64,000 nt of DNA from Gari tellinella (taxonomy: Eukaryota > Mollusca > Bivalvia > Cardiida > Psammobiidae). Location of the stretch: positions 20,510,154 through 20,574,153 of the forward strand of contig OV277874.1 of the NCBI GenBank assembly GCA_922989275.2. The letters are read 5' to 3'. The notes beneath the pieces are model-generated. The model was not told the DNA's origin. It did no database searches and saw nothing but the letters and a program-made list of their open reading frames with translations. A program made the position numbers and the translations under genes. Every line of letters starts with the position of its first letter. The stretch's first letter is position 1. Of the stretch, positions 20,168-29,329 are shown in pieces.

Positions 20168-20409
20168 AGAATCTGTTATTCTTTCCCGTTTAAACGCAAT
20201 CGTACGCAAACGCAAAGCACTAAAACGTAGAAAAGAACAACTTTTGGACAATTCTGATAATTCTTGTTTATCTTGGTGGCAAACAGTTTGGAGCCTGATC
20301 AGACGCCGGGTTACCCGGCGTCTGATCTGGCTCCAAACTGTTTGCACTACAAATAATAGTTTTAGCGTAAACGCGTTTATTGGGAAAGAATAACACATTC
20401 TCCACTGTA
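20168..20409 (-). mobile_element. Family A MITE, one terminus truncated
   Basis: The copy lacks the first nine bases of its left terminus (it begins GAATCTGTTATTCTTTCCC directly after the hairpin array) and ends ATTCTCCACTGTA. The central palindrome reads AAACAGTTTGGAGCCTGATC / GATCTGGCTCCAAACTGTTT around CCGGGTTACCCGG. Confidence 0.85.
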
Positions 20410-20593
20410 CCATCTGTCTCCGCATGCCAGACCCGAGTTCGAAACCAACCAGAGCTCAATATTTATTTTGATTGAAATGTATTTTTAAACAGAATATCTT
20501 ATCCAAAACTAATAGTTCCTGTTTATATTTATAAGCGTTTGACGTATATTTACAAATTACTATTTTTTACGCTTATTTTTTACGTCAGTCTCT
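20410..20593. other. Unassigned spacer
   Basis: Nothing seen. Confidence 0.3.
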
Positions 20594-20815
20594 TTAACCC
20601 ATTACCCCATAGTTTTTTTCTAGTTTTGAAGATAGGTGACTACTTAAAGCAGGTTGAAAGTAAAGAAGAATGTGCCTACTTTAAGCTATAATTACAAGGA
20701 CGAATAAGATATTTCTTATGGTACACATCTAGGACTATATAATATGGAACTATTTTCTTAAATGCCACAATAAATTAATGGCGTAAAAAAGCGTATTTAA
20801 TGGGGAATGGGTTAA
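20594..20815 (-). mobile_element. Family F MITE, TTAA at both ends
   Basis: TTAACCCATTACCCCATAG and GGGGAATGGGTTAA are the termini; CTTAAAGCAGGTTGAAAGTA is kept but the second palindrome arm is deleted except for CTACTTTAAGCTA. Confidence 0.75.
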
Positions 20816-20889
20816 GGTAAAATCGGGTTTTATCATTAAAGTAATATTATAAATTAATACCTGTTCATAACTTGTAAGGTAATGCTGTG

Positions 20890-20965
20890 TAAGGGCGCTT
20901 TTATGGCGACGTGGTATAGTGCATGACTGCGAACCTAGCAACCCGGGTTCGATCCCGGGTCTGAG
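20890..20965 (+). mobile_element. tRNA-like SINE head
   Basis: GACGTGGTATAGTGCATGAC resembles an A box and CCCGGGTTCGATCCCGGG is a perfect T-arm with B box. The anticodon arm does not fold as a normal tRNA and a diverged sister copy lies at 21355, so this is more likely a SINE head than a tRNA gene. Confidence 0.5.
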
Positions 20966-21147
20966 TCGGTATGTTTATTAATGAGAACACCCGGTTACAT
21001 CTGGTGCCCAACTAGGGACTGTGCCTATATTTGCCCCGAGTTTGAGTCCCAGTCGTTTTCATGTCCAAAAGCAATAAGGGACGAATTTCAACTTGCTTGG
21101 GGAGTATGTCATAGTATGTAGGTTAGCCATCACTTATACGGTCTTGC

Positions 21148-21353
21148 TTAACCCCTTCGCTGCCATGACGTCATCGAATTTAAACAATTGTCAACTGCTT
21201 CTATTTCTAACATTACTTTTTTTTAGGTATTTTGACTTAAGAAATATTAAAACGAGTGTCAAACAGTTTGGATCCTGAGTGGCGGCGTCTGATCAGGGTC
21301 CAAACTGTTTGCAAATAATTACTGTACTCGGGGTAAGGCAGTGAAGGGGTTAA
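21148..21353 (+). mobile_element. Family B MITE, complete (206 bp)
   Basis: TTAACCCCTTCGCTGCC and GGCAGTGAAGGGGTTAA are inverted ends within duplicated TTAA. The type i palindrome is AAACAGTTTGGATCCTGAG / GATCAGGGTCCAAACTGTTTG with a shortened centre. It carries ATGACGTCATC near the left end. It best defines the B termini. Confidence 0.85.
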
Positions 21354-21354
21354 A

Positions 21355-21425
21355 GGTGCGCGTTTATGGCGACATGGTATAGGGTACAAGAATGCGAACC
21401 TGACGACCTTGGATCGATCCCGGAC
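21355..21425 (+). mobile_element. Diverged tRNA-like SINE head
   Basis: GCGCGTTTATGGCGACATGG and GGATCGATCCCGG parallel the 20890 copy. Confidence 0.4.
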
Positions 21426-21477
21426 ACATTCATTTAATATTTCTTTTTGAAATTTGAATTCAAGAAAAAAAAAGCAG

Positions 21478-21540
21478 ACAAAACTGTTTAAAAGAGCTTT
21501 CTGTTTTACTGGCACCATGCTTTAAGCAGTCATCTGTCGT
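21478..21540. repeat. Family C palindrome arm
   Basis: AAGAGCTTTCTGTTTTACTG and CATGCTTTAAGCAGTCATC form the right arm only. Confidence 0.45.
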
Positions 21541-21632
21541 TTCTGTAAGTTATATGACAGAATTTTTGTTTGGCCGGTTGTGAGTAACATTGTGCTCAAT
21601 TATGAAGTTCAAGTCGTACTCTTATATAGCAG

Positions 21633-21831
21633 TACACTCGAACTTCGATATCTCAATCTCGTTTAACTCGAACTTTCCGATAGTTCGACATATGAGCTAC
21701 ATTATTTCATGCTCGGTTAAGTCGAACATACCCATATTTTTAAAAAAAAAAAACGTGGCTTAGCCACGTTTAACTTTGAAATACGGAAATGTTCGACAAA
21801 ACCGACTTCGAGATATCGAAGTTCGACTGTA
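21633..21831 (+). mobile_element. Family N MITE, complete
   Basis: The ends are CTCGAACTTCGATATCTC and GAGATATCGAAGTTCGACTG with TA outside; CGTGGCTTAGCCACG is the exact centre. Most of its length can pair with itself. It looks like a Tc1/mariner-type MITE by its TA flanks. Confidence 0.75.
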
Positions 21832-21879
21832 GTTCAAAATAGGGCACGACGTATTTTCTTAGGGAAGCGTAAGTACGTA

Positions 21880-21960
21880 TCTATGACCAAATAAAAAATA
21901 CCTGTGTTTCCGAGTAACTCGACTGATCCTATATTTTCCCTCCGATCCTAAACGGTTTTT
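21880..21960. repeat. Family M terminal fragment
   Basis: CAAATAAAAAATACCTGTG, TTTCCGAGTAACTCGACTG and TTTTCCCTCCGATCC. Confidence 0.5.
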
Positions 21961-22239
21961 TTACTTTTCAAAAAGTCTAACGGCAAATGTCAGTAATTTT
22001 GGCGGCATCTTTGACAGTCCTTTTTTGCGAAGCGTGTATAAGTAGTTATCCCCCACCTGCTTGGTCAAAAGGCTATTTTTTAGAAGTTTAAAAGTTTAAA
22101 AATGGATTGTTAAAAGGAGTTTGTCATAAAGCATCTTCCGTGTAGGTACATGTATGATCTGTTAGTAATTTAACCATAGACACACTCGACATGCAGACAA
22201 CACATTTCAAAAGTTAATAAATTTCATTTATCATAAATA
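21961..22239. other. Unassigned spacer
   Basis: No feature seen. Confidence 0.3.
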
Positions 22240-22938
22240 AGGCCAAATAAAAAATAACCTTTGTTTCCTATTACATACCCCAAAAATTAGGGATGGACGG
22301 TCGGAAAATCTTTCTTTTTTTAAACAATCATATAATAACAATATATTTAACTTTTCTGATGGAGTTGTTGTTTTTTATAAAATAATATTCATATATGAAA
22401 TTCTATGAATGTATTTTACTTTGAAGAGCTTTGGGCCATACATAAAACCCCTTAAAAATATCAATTCAAATTGTTGATTTAATTGACAGGTCCCATTACC
22501 AAAATTACCTCAAACATTTAAACTGGTATGATTGTTTACAAATGCATGTTTTGTACCAAACCGAAAAGTAGTGACGTTTATAATCTGTTGTATGCATAAC
22601 AAATGTGTCAATAAAATGTGTTGCCTGCATGTTGAATTAGAACTAGCAGATATAATCTGCATAGAAGGAACTTTATGACAGATTTAGATTTTAAAATGTC
22701 ACTTAGATTCCTGCTAAATCTTATTTAAGAATCTATTTTTGATATAAAACACTTTAACGACTTTAAAGTTGCTTTTTAAACAATTAAGTGGAGAATAGCT
22801 TCTATTACCCACATGCGCTGCACAAATGACCGACATTCACCGATACAGTTTTCGAAAAATGAAAAATAAAATTAGGGTCGGAGGGGAAAACAACTGTCGG
22901 CCGGGTTACCGGAAACAGAGGGTTTTTTATTTTGCCTA
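22240..22938. mobile_element. Family M element, about 700 bp
   Basis: The left end GGCCAAATAAAAAATAACC with TTTGTTTCC is mirrored at the right by GGAAACAGAGGGTTTTTTAT and TTTGCCTA. Both ends carry an AATTAGGG(A/T)(T)GG / AAAATTAGGGTCGGAGGGG motif. The interior is AT-rich with no ORF, so the element is non-autonomous. Confidence 0.55.
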
Positions 22939-23180
22939 AGCCACTACTTTGCCGTTTTGGTATACCAATAATGATCGACAAGATTAAATTTTAAGGTAGT
23001 TTTGGTTATGGGACGTACCAATAAAATAACATTTTGAATGCATATTTATTAGTGTGTTTTTTTATTTGTATCCAAGGACTCTGCACAATTGAATATTTTC
23101 ATTATATATTTTCATATATGAATGTAATAATATATATACATTCAGCAAAGTCTCTATCAGAAAGTAAAATGTAGAATTGT
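22939..23180. other. Unassigned spacer
   Basis: AT-rich, nothing supported. Confidence 0.3.
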
Positions 23181-23435
23181 ATATGAGCCGTGCCATGACA
23201 TAACCAGCCTTATTGCATTGCAGAATTGTACAGAGCAAGCAACGTTGTAATCCCTGGCTCTGTATCTGATTTAGGTCTACACTTCATTATACAGTTTATA
23301 AGTCAGCTACATTAAATACTTTGGCTGCATGTTGGTGTCAAACAGTGTAGATTTAAGACCAGCCACCGCGTCTTCGCCTTTTTCTACACTGTTTGCAATA
23401 CAATAAGACATGTTTTATCATGGCACGGCTCATAT
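23181..23435. mobile_element. Family S MITE, 255 bp
   Basis: ATATGAGCCGTGCCATGA at the left is matched perfectly by TCATGGCACGGCTCATAT at the right. Inside lies a CAAACAGTGTAGATTTAAG / TTTCTACACTGTTTGC palindrome around a GACCAGCC...GTCTTCGCC centre. No ORF. Confidence 0.8.
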
Positions 23436-23439
23436 GTAA

Positions 23440-23525
23440 AAAATAAGATTTTCTGACCTACTGACCCTATATCATTTTGTTATGTAATGGGAAACACGGC
23501 TATTTCTTTTTTTTGCCTAATATTG
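23440..23525. repeat. Family M terminal fragment
   Basis: ATGGGAAACACGGCTATTTC and TTTTTTTTGCCTA resemble the right end of M. Confidence 0.4.
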
Positions 23526-24029
23526 AGGTATCTTGGGGTAGTCCACCAATGGAAAAATGCTATATATTGTTTTGGTCGAAATTTAGTGTATAGAAATGTT
23601 AAAGGTTAACAAATGTGCTGCAATATGGTCGCTCAGAAAGTCAATTGATCATGATAAGGATTTTCTGAATAGGAACAGCCCTAACCAAACTACTGAAGCT
23701 GTGTACATTCGAAAGCAAAATAATAATTTCCATCGTTTACATTCTAAGGTAAACAACTTGACAGTTTGGTGCGAAAATGCTGATGTCACGTCATTTGGAA
23801 ATGACGTCATTTTTAAAGTAGGATGAATATATCGATTTTTATTGTCATATATAAATGCAGACAGCTGCTTTTTATAAGGTATATCAATTTTCTTGCAATT
23901 TATCTCATTAGTAAAGAATAATTTTAGGCGGTAATCATGATTTCCGCTAATAGGAAGGCATAGATCGGTTAAGATCTTTTTTTTTTGGAAAAGTCCGCCA
24001 AATGTTTGCTGTTTAAGTTCCAAAGATTA
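23526..24029. other. Unassigned; unsupported ORFs on both strands
   Basis: ORFs of 76 codons (23596-23826, plus) and 124 codons (23649-24023, minus) overlap. Neither shows a domain, signal peptide or splice boundary, and no repeat family is recognised, so no gene is called. Confidence 0.4.
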
Positions 24030-24165
24030 ATTCTCGAATGAAAAATGCATAATCCCCGCTTTCTCTTCGAAACTTATCCACAAGTTCCGTCCTCTCGAAA
24101 AATTGCGTTTACACGAATTGAACGGCATTTTTTTCCAATGGATTTGAATGGGGCGAATGTAAATA
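24030..24165 (-). repeat. Segment shared with 34.3 kb, inverted
   Basis: On the minus strand it reads ATTTACATTCGCCCCATTC, CATTGGAAAAAAATGCCG, GACGGAACTTGTGGATAAG; the plus strand at 34300-34440 reads the same order with substitutions. Both copies lie close to family A MITEs. Identity unknown. Confidence 0.55.
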
Positions 24166-24170
24166 TATGC

Positions 24171-24462
24171 TACAGTGGAGAATCTGTTATTCTGACGTCA
24201 TTGGTGACGTCATACAGTGGAGAATCTGTTATTCTTTCCCGTTTAAACGCAAACGTACGCAAACGCAAAACACTAACACGTAGAAAATTGCAACTTTTGG
24301 ACAATTCTGATCATTCATGTTAATCGTGGTGGCAAACAGTTTGGAGCCTGATCAGACGCCGGGTTTCCCGGCGTCTGATCTGGCTCCAAACTGTTTGCAC
24401 TGCAAATAACAGGTTTAGCGTAAACGCGTTTATTGGGAAAGAATAACAGATTCTCCACTGTA
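24171..24462 (-). mobile_element. Family A MITE with a duplicated left terminus
   Basis: A first terminus TACAGTGGAGAATCTG...TTATTC is followed by TGACGTCATTGGTGACGTCA and then a complete A element (24213-24462) starting TACAGTGGAG again and ending CTCCACTGTA. The duplicated end therefore carries two TGACGTCA palindromes. Confidence 0.85.
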
Positions 24463-24617
24463 GTAAACAATACTATTTGCCCTTCAGGTAATAGACGCAT
24501 TGAGAAACTTAGATATATGGAATCTACTGTTAGATTTCTGTCGTTTATTTCGCTTAAACGCCGAAAAAATCAGTTCATTTCTTAAGCAACACGCAAATAA
24601 TTCTCTCAGCTTACCGA

Positions 24618-24832
24618 TTCAACCCTTTTACTCTCAATGACGCCTTAAAGCGCGTTTGCAAACAGTTCGGGCCATGATCAGACGCCAATTAACGCGGCGT
24701 CTGATCAGGACTCAAACTGTTTGACATTATCATCGATATTCTTTAAGTCATACAACCTTAAATCTAACTTTGAAACGTGTCTTGCAGACAACACTACTGA
24801 AGCAAACGACAATAATGCGGTGACGGGGTAAA
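24618..24832 (-). mobile_element. Family B MITE
   Basis: CAACCCTTTTACTCTCAATG is one end and GCGGTGACGGGGTAAAAAT the other; the palindrome is AAACAGTTCGGGCCATGATC / TGATCAGGACTCAAACTGTTTG around TTAACGCGGCG. No intact TTAA. Confidence 0.65.
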
Positions 24833-25175
24833 AATCTTTCGAATAATTTCATCATGAAAGCGTTGAAAAGCAGTTGGTGAGTGGACGGTATTGTGTTCAT
24901 TGACAACGTAAGTAATACGAGCGCAGACAAACCACTTTTTATCACTTTATTCAACATATTGCAAACACACACATTTTGTTACAAAACAACAGGAAAATCA
25001 ACAGCAAAATAAAACCACGACTATATACAAAATGTACATTTAATACTATCATTACCACTTATTGGATTAAATAAATACAATTGCAACTTAAACTGTCATC
25101 TGCAAATTTTATAGTCTGCAGAAATTCTAGGAATTGATGTATCTAAATTTTCGTTTATATCACCATAGCTGTACA
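24833..25175. other. Unassigned AT-rich sequence
   Basis: No feature supported. Confidence 0.35.
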
Positions 25176-25240
25176 CAGTTTGGGTCAAGATGAGACGCCG
25201 AGTTACTCGGCGTCTCATCTGGATCCAAACAGTGTTTGCA
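25176..25240. repeat. Isolated type i palindrome
   Basis: CACAGTTTGGGTCAAGATGAG / CTCATCTGGATCCAAACAGTG with the centre GACGCCGAGTTACTCGGCGTC, 65 bp. No MITE ends around it. Confidence 0.7.
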
Positions 25241-25288
25241 ACAGTAAAAAAAATCGCTAATTAATGACTAATGATACTGTCAGTTTGA

Positions 25289-25543
25289 CAGGGCTGCCAT
25301 AAGTTGACATGAAAAATCCTAAGATTTAAAATTTTTCATTTTTCATGTGCGAAATTTCGAATCGTACCTTTACCCTATAGCCTGTTTCTAATATTGTTGA
25401 CACGTGACTACTTAAAGCAGGCTGGAAGTAAAGCAGAATGCGCCTTATGGCGCATTCTGATTTACTTTCAGTCTGCTTTAAGCTACCATGTTCTAGAAAA
25501 AAATCCGAAGATTTCGGAAAACTCCGGAGAAATGGTAGCCCTG
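25289..25543 (+). mobile_element. Family O MITE, 255 bp, hAT-like
   Basis: CAGGGCTGCCATAAG and AATGGTAGCCCTG are inverted ends flanked by GTTTGA on both sides (25283-25288 and 25544-25549), a 6-bp target duplication. CAGGG ends with 5-8 bp duplications point to hAT. A type ii palindrome (GCAGGCTGGAAGTAAAGCAG / TTACTTTCAGTCTGCTTTAAG) fills the centre. Confidence 0.8.
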
Positions 25544-25549
25544 GTTTGA

Positions 25550-25939
25550 CAGACAATTTAGATAAATTGATTACATTGTTGCAGAAATGTGTTTTTTGTT
25601 AAAGAGGAAAACATGTTAATCTGACATCTGACGTCACGTTTGACGCCATAGAGTTGGCAAACCTTATTTCCCGATAACGCCGTTTATGCTTAAACAAATG
25701 TGCATTGCTGACAGCTTGTATCCCGGCGCCTGACTATGCCAAAAAAATCTATTTGCTTTTTAGATTAAATCTGCCAAAGCGCTCCAAACTGTTTGCCTAT
25801 CTAATATAAATACATAGTCAGTCATTTTAGAAAACTGTTAAGACACATATTATGTCCCTAAGATTGAGATAAAAGTTTTACCCCTTCACTGCTTTTTTCT
25901 GCATTATTTTTTCTATTGCACTAAGCAGTCACTTGTCCT
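25550..25939. other. Unassigned; weak type i relic at 25715-25800
   Basis: TTGTATCCCGGCGCCTG and GCGCTCCAAACTGTTTGCC suggest an eroded type i palindrome interrupted by unrelated bases. Confidence 0.35.
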
Positions 25940-26172
25940 AAAATGGAGAAGACTTTATTCTTTCCACACAAAAATCGCATTTTCGCTAAAAATACAATTT
26001 CCATTGCAAACAAGTCGAAGCCAAATCAGACGCCGGCGTCTGATTAGGCTCCAAACTTTTTGACACTCAGGTTAACAAGAATAGTCAGACTTGTCGAAAA
26101 GTACATTTTTACCTTTTATTGCGATGTGTTTGCGTTTCGTTTGGGTATAAACGTGAAAGAATACCGTCTTAC
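25940..26172 (+). mobile_element. Family A MITE, diverged
   Basis: GGAGAAGACTTTATTCTTTCC, TTGCAAACAAGTCGAAGCC, GACGCCGGCGTC and TTTGCGTTTCGTTTGGGT follow the A order; the ends are the AGAAGACG subfamily type. Confidence 0.65.
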
Positions 26173-26325
26173 TCGTCTCAGCTTTTAAGTTTACAGAGTC
26201 AGGTTGTCCGACCTTTACGCATTTAGGTTACTGTTACAGACTTTACATGTCTTATACGTTGAAGAAAACTTTATACCTCCCCGTTTAATATATACAAAAC
26301 GTAAACGCAATGAACTAAAGTGCAA

Positions 26326-26704
26326 CAGGGCTTCCATTTCTCCGGAGTTTCCCGAAGTCTACGGATTGTTATCCTAGCAGATGGTAGCTTAACCCTTTGA
26401 ACCCTAGTCCCGCATATAGGCGTCCTTTTCAAACAGTGAACATGTGAATAGTACACTTGTCCTGTGCAAACAGTGAAGACCAAGATCAGAGGGCTCCTAT
26501 GGAGCCCTCTGATCAGGGTCTTCACTGTTTGTCATAATGTCAAACATAGTCAAAAAGAACCCCTAAAAGTCTGTAAAGGACTAGACTTAAATGGAAACCG
26601 GAATTGTCCATTTAAAGTTTCAGGGAGGAAAGAGTTAAAGCAGGTTGGAAGTAAAGGAGGATGCGCCTTAATCGCATTCTGCTTTACTTTCAACCTGCTT
26701 CAAT
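26326..26704 (-). mobile_element. Family O fragment split by a G element
   Basis: CAGGGCTTCCATTTCTCCGG is the O end; GCAGATGGTAGCTTAA and TTAAAGCAGGTTGGAAGTAA are the two halves of its type ii hairpin, separated by a complete G MITE. The other O end is missing where a family A element starts at 26705. Confidence 0.7.
26389..26638 (+). mobile_element. Family G MITE, complete, TTAA target visible
   Basis: TTAACCCTTTGAACCCTAG opens and GGAGGAAAGAGTTAA closes. Removing it with one TTAA restores GGTAGCTTAAAGCAGG, which is the undisturbed hairpin sequence seen in other copies. The palindrome GAGGGCTCCTATGGAGCCCTC is perfect, suggesting recent activity. Confidence 0.85.
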
Positions 26705-26948
26705 TACAGTGGAGAATCTGTTATTCTTTCCCGTTTAAACGCAAACGTACGCAAACGCAAAGCGCTAAAACGTAGAAAAGAACAACTTTTGGACAATTCT
26801 GATATTTCATATTTATTTTGGTGGCAAACAGTTTGGAGCCTGATCAGACGCCGGGTTACCCGGCGTCTGATCAGGCTCCAAACTGTTTGCAATAGAAATA
26901 ATAGTTTTAGCGTAAACGCGTTTATTGGGAAAGAGTTTCTCCACTGTA
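26705..26948 (-). mobile_element. Family A MITE, 244 bp
   Basis: Opens TACAGTGGAGAATCTG and closes TTTCTCCACTGTA; the right terminus lost AATAACAGA. It faces the next copy (27004) in inverted orientation only 55 bp away. Confidence 0.9.
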
Positions 26949-27003
26949 ATTGCGCTCCATAATGTGTGCAATGGACATACGGTTTCAGGAAAACATTCGT
27001 TCA

Positions 27004-27253
27004 TACAGTGGAGAATCTGTTATTCTTTCCCAATAAACGCGTTTACGCTAAAACTATTAATTGCAGTGCAAACAGTTTGGAGCCAGACTAGACGCCGGGT
27101 AACCCGGCGTCTGATCAGGCTCCAAACTGTTTGCCACCAAGATAAATATGAAATATCAGAATTGTCCAAAAGTTGTTCTTTTCTACGTTTTAGCGCTTTG
27201 CGTTTGCGTACGTTTGCGTTTAAACGGGAAAGAATAACAGATTCTCCACTGTA
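27004..27253 (+). mobile_element. Family A MITE, complete (250 bp)
   Basis: It has full TACAGTGGAG/CTCCACTGTA ends and a palindrome with the centre CCGGGTAACCCGG. It forms a very large inverted repeat with the 26705 copy. Confidence 0.92.
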
Positions 27254-27498
27254 GTTGAGAAGACGTTATTCTTTCCCAATAACCGCGTTTACACTAAACC
27301 GTTTATTGCCATTTCAAATAGTTTGGAGCCAGATCAGACTACGGGTAACCCGGCATCTGATACGGCTCCTAACTGGTTGCCACAAAGATAAACATCAAAA
27401 GTCAGAATTGTCGAAGAATCGTCCATTTCTACGTTTAACTGCGACGCGTTTGTGTTTCGTTTGCGTTTGAACGGAAAAATAACGTCTTCTGAACTGTT
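27252..27498 (+). mobile_element. Family A MITE, AGAAGACG subfamily
   Basis: GTTGAGAAGACGTTATTC and AATAACGTCTTCTGAACTG are the ends; it shares its left TA with the preceding copy, so it lies end to end with it. Confidence 0.8.
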
Positions 27499-27578
27499 TT
27501 TGTATAGAATAATATATTTTCTTTTGTTATCTGAAGGATAGCAACGGCAGACTCTTGTATCGGGACATAAAGAGCTAA

Positions 27579-27811
27579 TACAGTGTATTCTTTTCCTTTA
27601 AAACGTAAACGAAACGCAAACGCATTGCAATTTAACGTAGAAAATATCATTTTTTTGCCATCTCTGACTGTTCATTTTTATGTGAGTGGCAAACAGTTTG
27701 AAACCTGATCAGACGCCGGGTTACTCGGCGTCTGATCAGGCTCCAAACTGTTTGCAATGAAAGTTTAAGCGTTAACGCGTTTAAAAGGAAAATAATAAAA
27801 TCTCTACTGTG
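27579..27811 (-). mobile_element. Family A MITE, diverged
   Basis: TACAGTGTATTCTTTTCC to AATCTCTACTGTG; AAACAGTTTGAAACCTGATC pairs with GATCAGGCTCCAAACTGTTT around CCGGGTTACTCGG. It ends about 50 bp downstream of the polyA signal of the secreted-protein gene. Confidence 0.8.
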
Positions 27812-27858
27812 CGTCCGAACAGACAAAAGTCTGAACAGATAAAGTAAAATCACAGATC

Positions 27859-27864
27859 TTTATT
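27859..27864 (-). terminator. Polyadenylation signal AATAAA
   Basis: The minus strand reads AATAAA 11 nt beyond the stop codon of the 27.9-31.0 kb gene. It gives a very short 3' UTR and supports the gene model. Confidence 0.65.
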
Positions 27865-27875
27865 GTAACCGGTAT

Positions 27876-28748
27876 CTAGAAAGCTCCTTCAACTTCCGGT
27901 GGGTCCTCTCCTGGTTGTAAAGTTGTTGGCGGCACCATTCCTGGAGCCTTTTGTGAGTTCTTACCGTTCGAACTAGCTGCATTATTTGCACTATACTTTT
28001 GAAATTGAAGTCCTCCTCCTGACACCACTAGCGTACCGGCGTTATGTCCGGTAGGTAAAATAATCACTTGTGATTGTGAGCCCCCTGAACCGGAAGTAGA
28101 TCCACTTCCGGGTGTTTGTCCATGTCCTTGTCCTTGTGCTTGTCCATGTGCTTGTCCTTGTAATAATGATGATAAACCAGAACCGTTTACAACTGGTAAA
28201 GTAAGCTGCACGAGTTGTCCGTGACCTGTGTTAGATAGCCCAGCAGGACTGTGTCCTCTAACTACAGGGTGACCTAACTGGGCGAGTCCAGCTGGATAAT
28301 GACCTTGTACGTTATAAACAGCCATTACCTGGCGACCCGTGGCACCTGGGCCTGTTCCTGACCTATGGCGACCGTTACGACCTTGACCTCTCCCATTGAA
28401 CATTCTGTGAGGACGGCGACTGCGACCTTGTGGATTTCGGCCTCGTTGACCGTGTCTACGACCTTGACCTACTTGGCTATTACCATTGTTTGGACTACCA
28501 GTAGGCCGGTTAGGATTGGCTGTGGCATTTTTCTGTGATCGTGGATGGTTAACGAATATATTTGAGATTATGTTGATAGGTACGCTGTTTCTGTTAAGTC
28601 CTCGCACTGAAAACCTATGATTAATTGCCGAGTTCTGCGGTAGAGAGGTCTGTGATGATATTCGGCGTGACAGGCGGGACACTGGTCTTCTCGGTGGCAT
28701 GCCCTGATTGATTCTCTGATGCTGCCGCGCGAAGAAACCCTGTCGTGC
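27876..28748 (-). CDS. Secreted Cys-free G/N/Q/R-rich protein, exon 2
   Basis: This exon supplies 290 residues and the stop of a 316-residue protein; the first 26 residues come from the exon at 30910-30987. The acceptor TTCGGTTATTTCAG precedes codon GCA, phase 0. In the joined protein, residues 27-110 are Arg/Ser/Asn-rich (QGMPPRRP, SRLSRRISS). Residues 122-156 are a basic GR-rich patch (GRRHGQRGRNP, RRPHRMFNGRGQGRNGRHR). Two GH(Y/S)PAGL repeats lie at 175-181 and 191-197, Q-G/H-rich repeats (GQAHGQAQGQGHGQ) near 223-237, a Gly/Ser run near 240-250, and an acidic tail ends GEDPPEVEGAF. There is no cysteine and no domain I recognise. N-glycosylation motifs NAT and NGS occur. Composition and signal peptide fit an extracellular-matrix protein (inference). 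Reading straight through the acceptor would add 12 unrelated residues from the intron, so splicing is the better model. Confidence 0.8.
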   Translation of the reverse strand, partial: ARQGFFARQHQRINQGMPPRRPVSRLSRRISSQTSLPQNSAINHRFSVRGLNRNSVPINIISNIFVNHPRSQKNATANPNRPTGSPNNGNSQVGQGRRHGQRGRNPQGRSRRPHRMFNGRGQGRNGRHRSGTGPGATGRQVMAVYNVQGHYPAGLAQLGHPVVRGHSPAGLSNTGHGQLVQLTLPVVNGSGLSSLLQGQAHGQAQGQGHGQTPGSGSTSGSGGSQSQVIILPTGHNAGTLVVSGGGLQFQKYSANNAASSNGKNSQKAPGMVPPTTLQPGEDPPEVEGAF

Positions 28749-28867
28749 CTGAAATAACCGAAATACATGTACAGTTGTATACAAAGGAACCCATCCAAAC
28801 CCGTACCTCTAAAAACAGAAATTCGCTCTAAACCGGACCAAACATTTTTTTAAACATAAACCATAAT

Positions 28868-29054
28868 TAAGCACTTTATACATTCATTAACATAGAACAT
28901 CAGAAATATTTTCTATATTCTAGTAGATGATAGCTTAAAACAGGTAGAAAGTAAAGCAGAAAGTGCCTGAAGGCGCATTGTACTTTACTTTCAACCTGCT
29001 TTAAGTTGTCCGCTAGATTTCATACCAGAAACAAGGTATGGGGTAATGGGTTAA
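28868..29054 (+). mobile_element. Family F MITE in the intron
   Basis: TATTTTCTATATTCTAGTAG, a type ii palindrome (GTAGAAAGTAAAGCAGAAAG / TACTTTACTTTCAACCTGC) and GGTATGGGGTAATGGGTTAA. The left end is eroded. Confidence 0.7.
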
Positions 29055-29189
29055 ATCCTCTCTAAACTTGAAACCCCTCTGAACCTAAAATTTATATTTT
29101 CCCTACATATGTCCTGTTTAGAGGGGGTTCACTGTATATACACGTGTAGAGCTAATATAACAGAAATATAAATATACATGTACCATGAA

Positions 29190-29290
29190 AAAACCTGACT
29201 TATTGCATTGCAAACAGTGTAGATGAAGACCAGCCGCCGCGTCAAAGGCGCAGCCACTGGTCTTGAATGTAAAATTAACGGTCTCCGCCA
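29190..29290. repeat. Family S-type palindrome relic
   Basis: TTATTGCATTGCAAACAGTG and TAGATGAAGACCAGCCGCCG match the interior of the S element at 23181. Confidence 0.5.
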
Positions 29291-29329
29291 AACCAAACTT
29301 TAGTTTTGATTGAAGAAATATTGACACGG

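Noticed and set aside
20890..20965. Functional tRNA gene
   Set aside because: The T-arm is perfect, but acceptor and anticodon stems do not form and a degraded sister copy lies nearby; treated as a SINE head.
28568..28798. 76-codon minus-strand ORF overlapping the secreted-protein exon
   Set aside because: Alternative frame of the same exon and intron end; no independent support.
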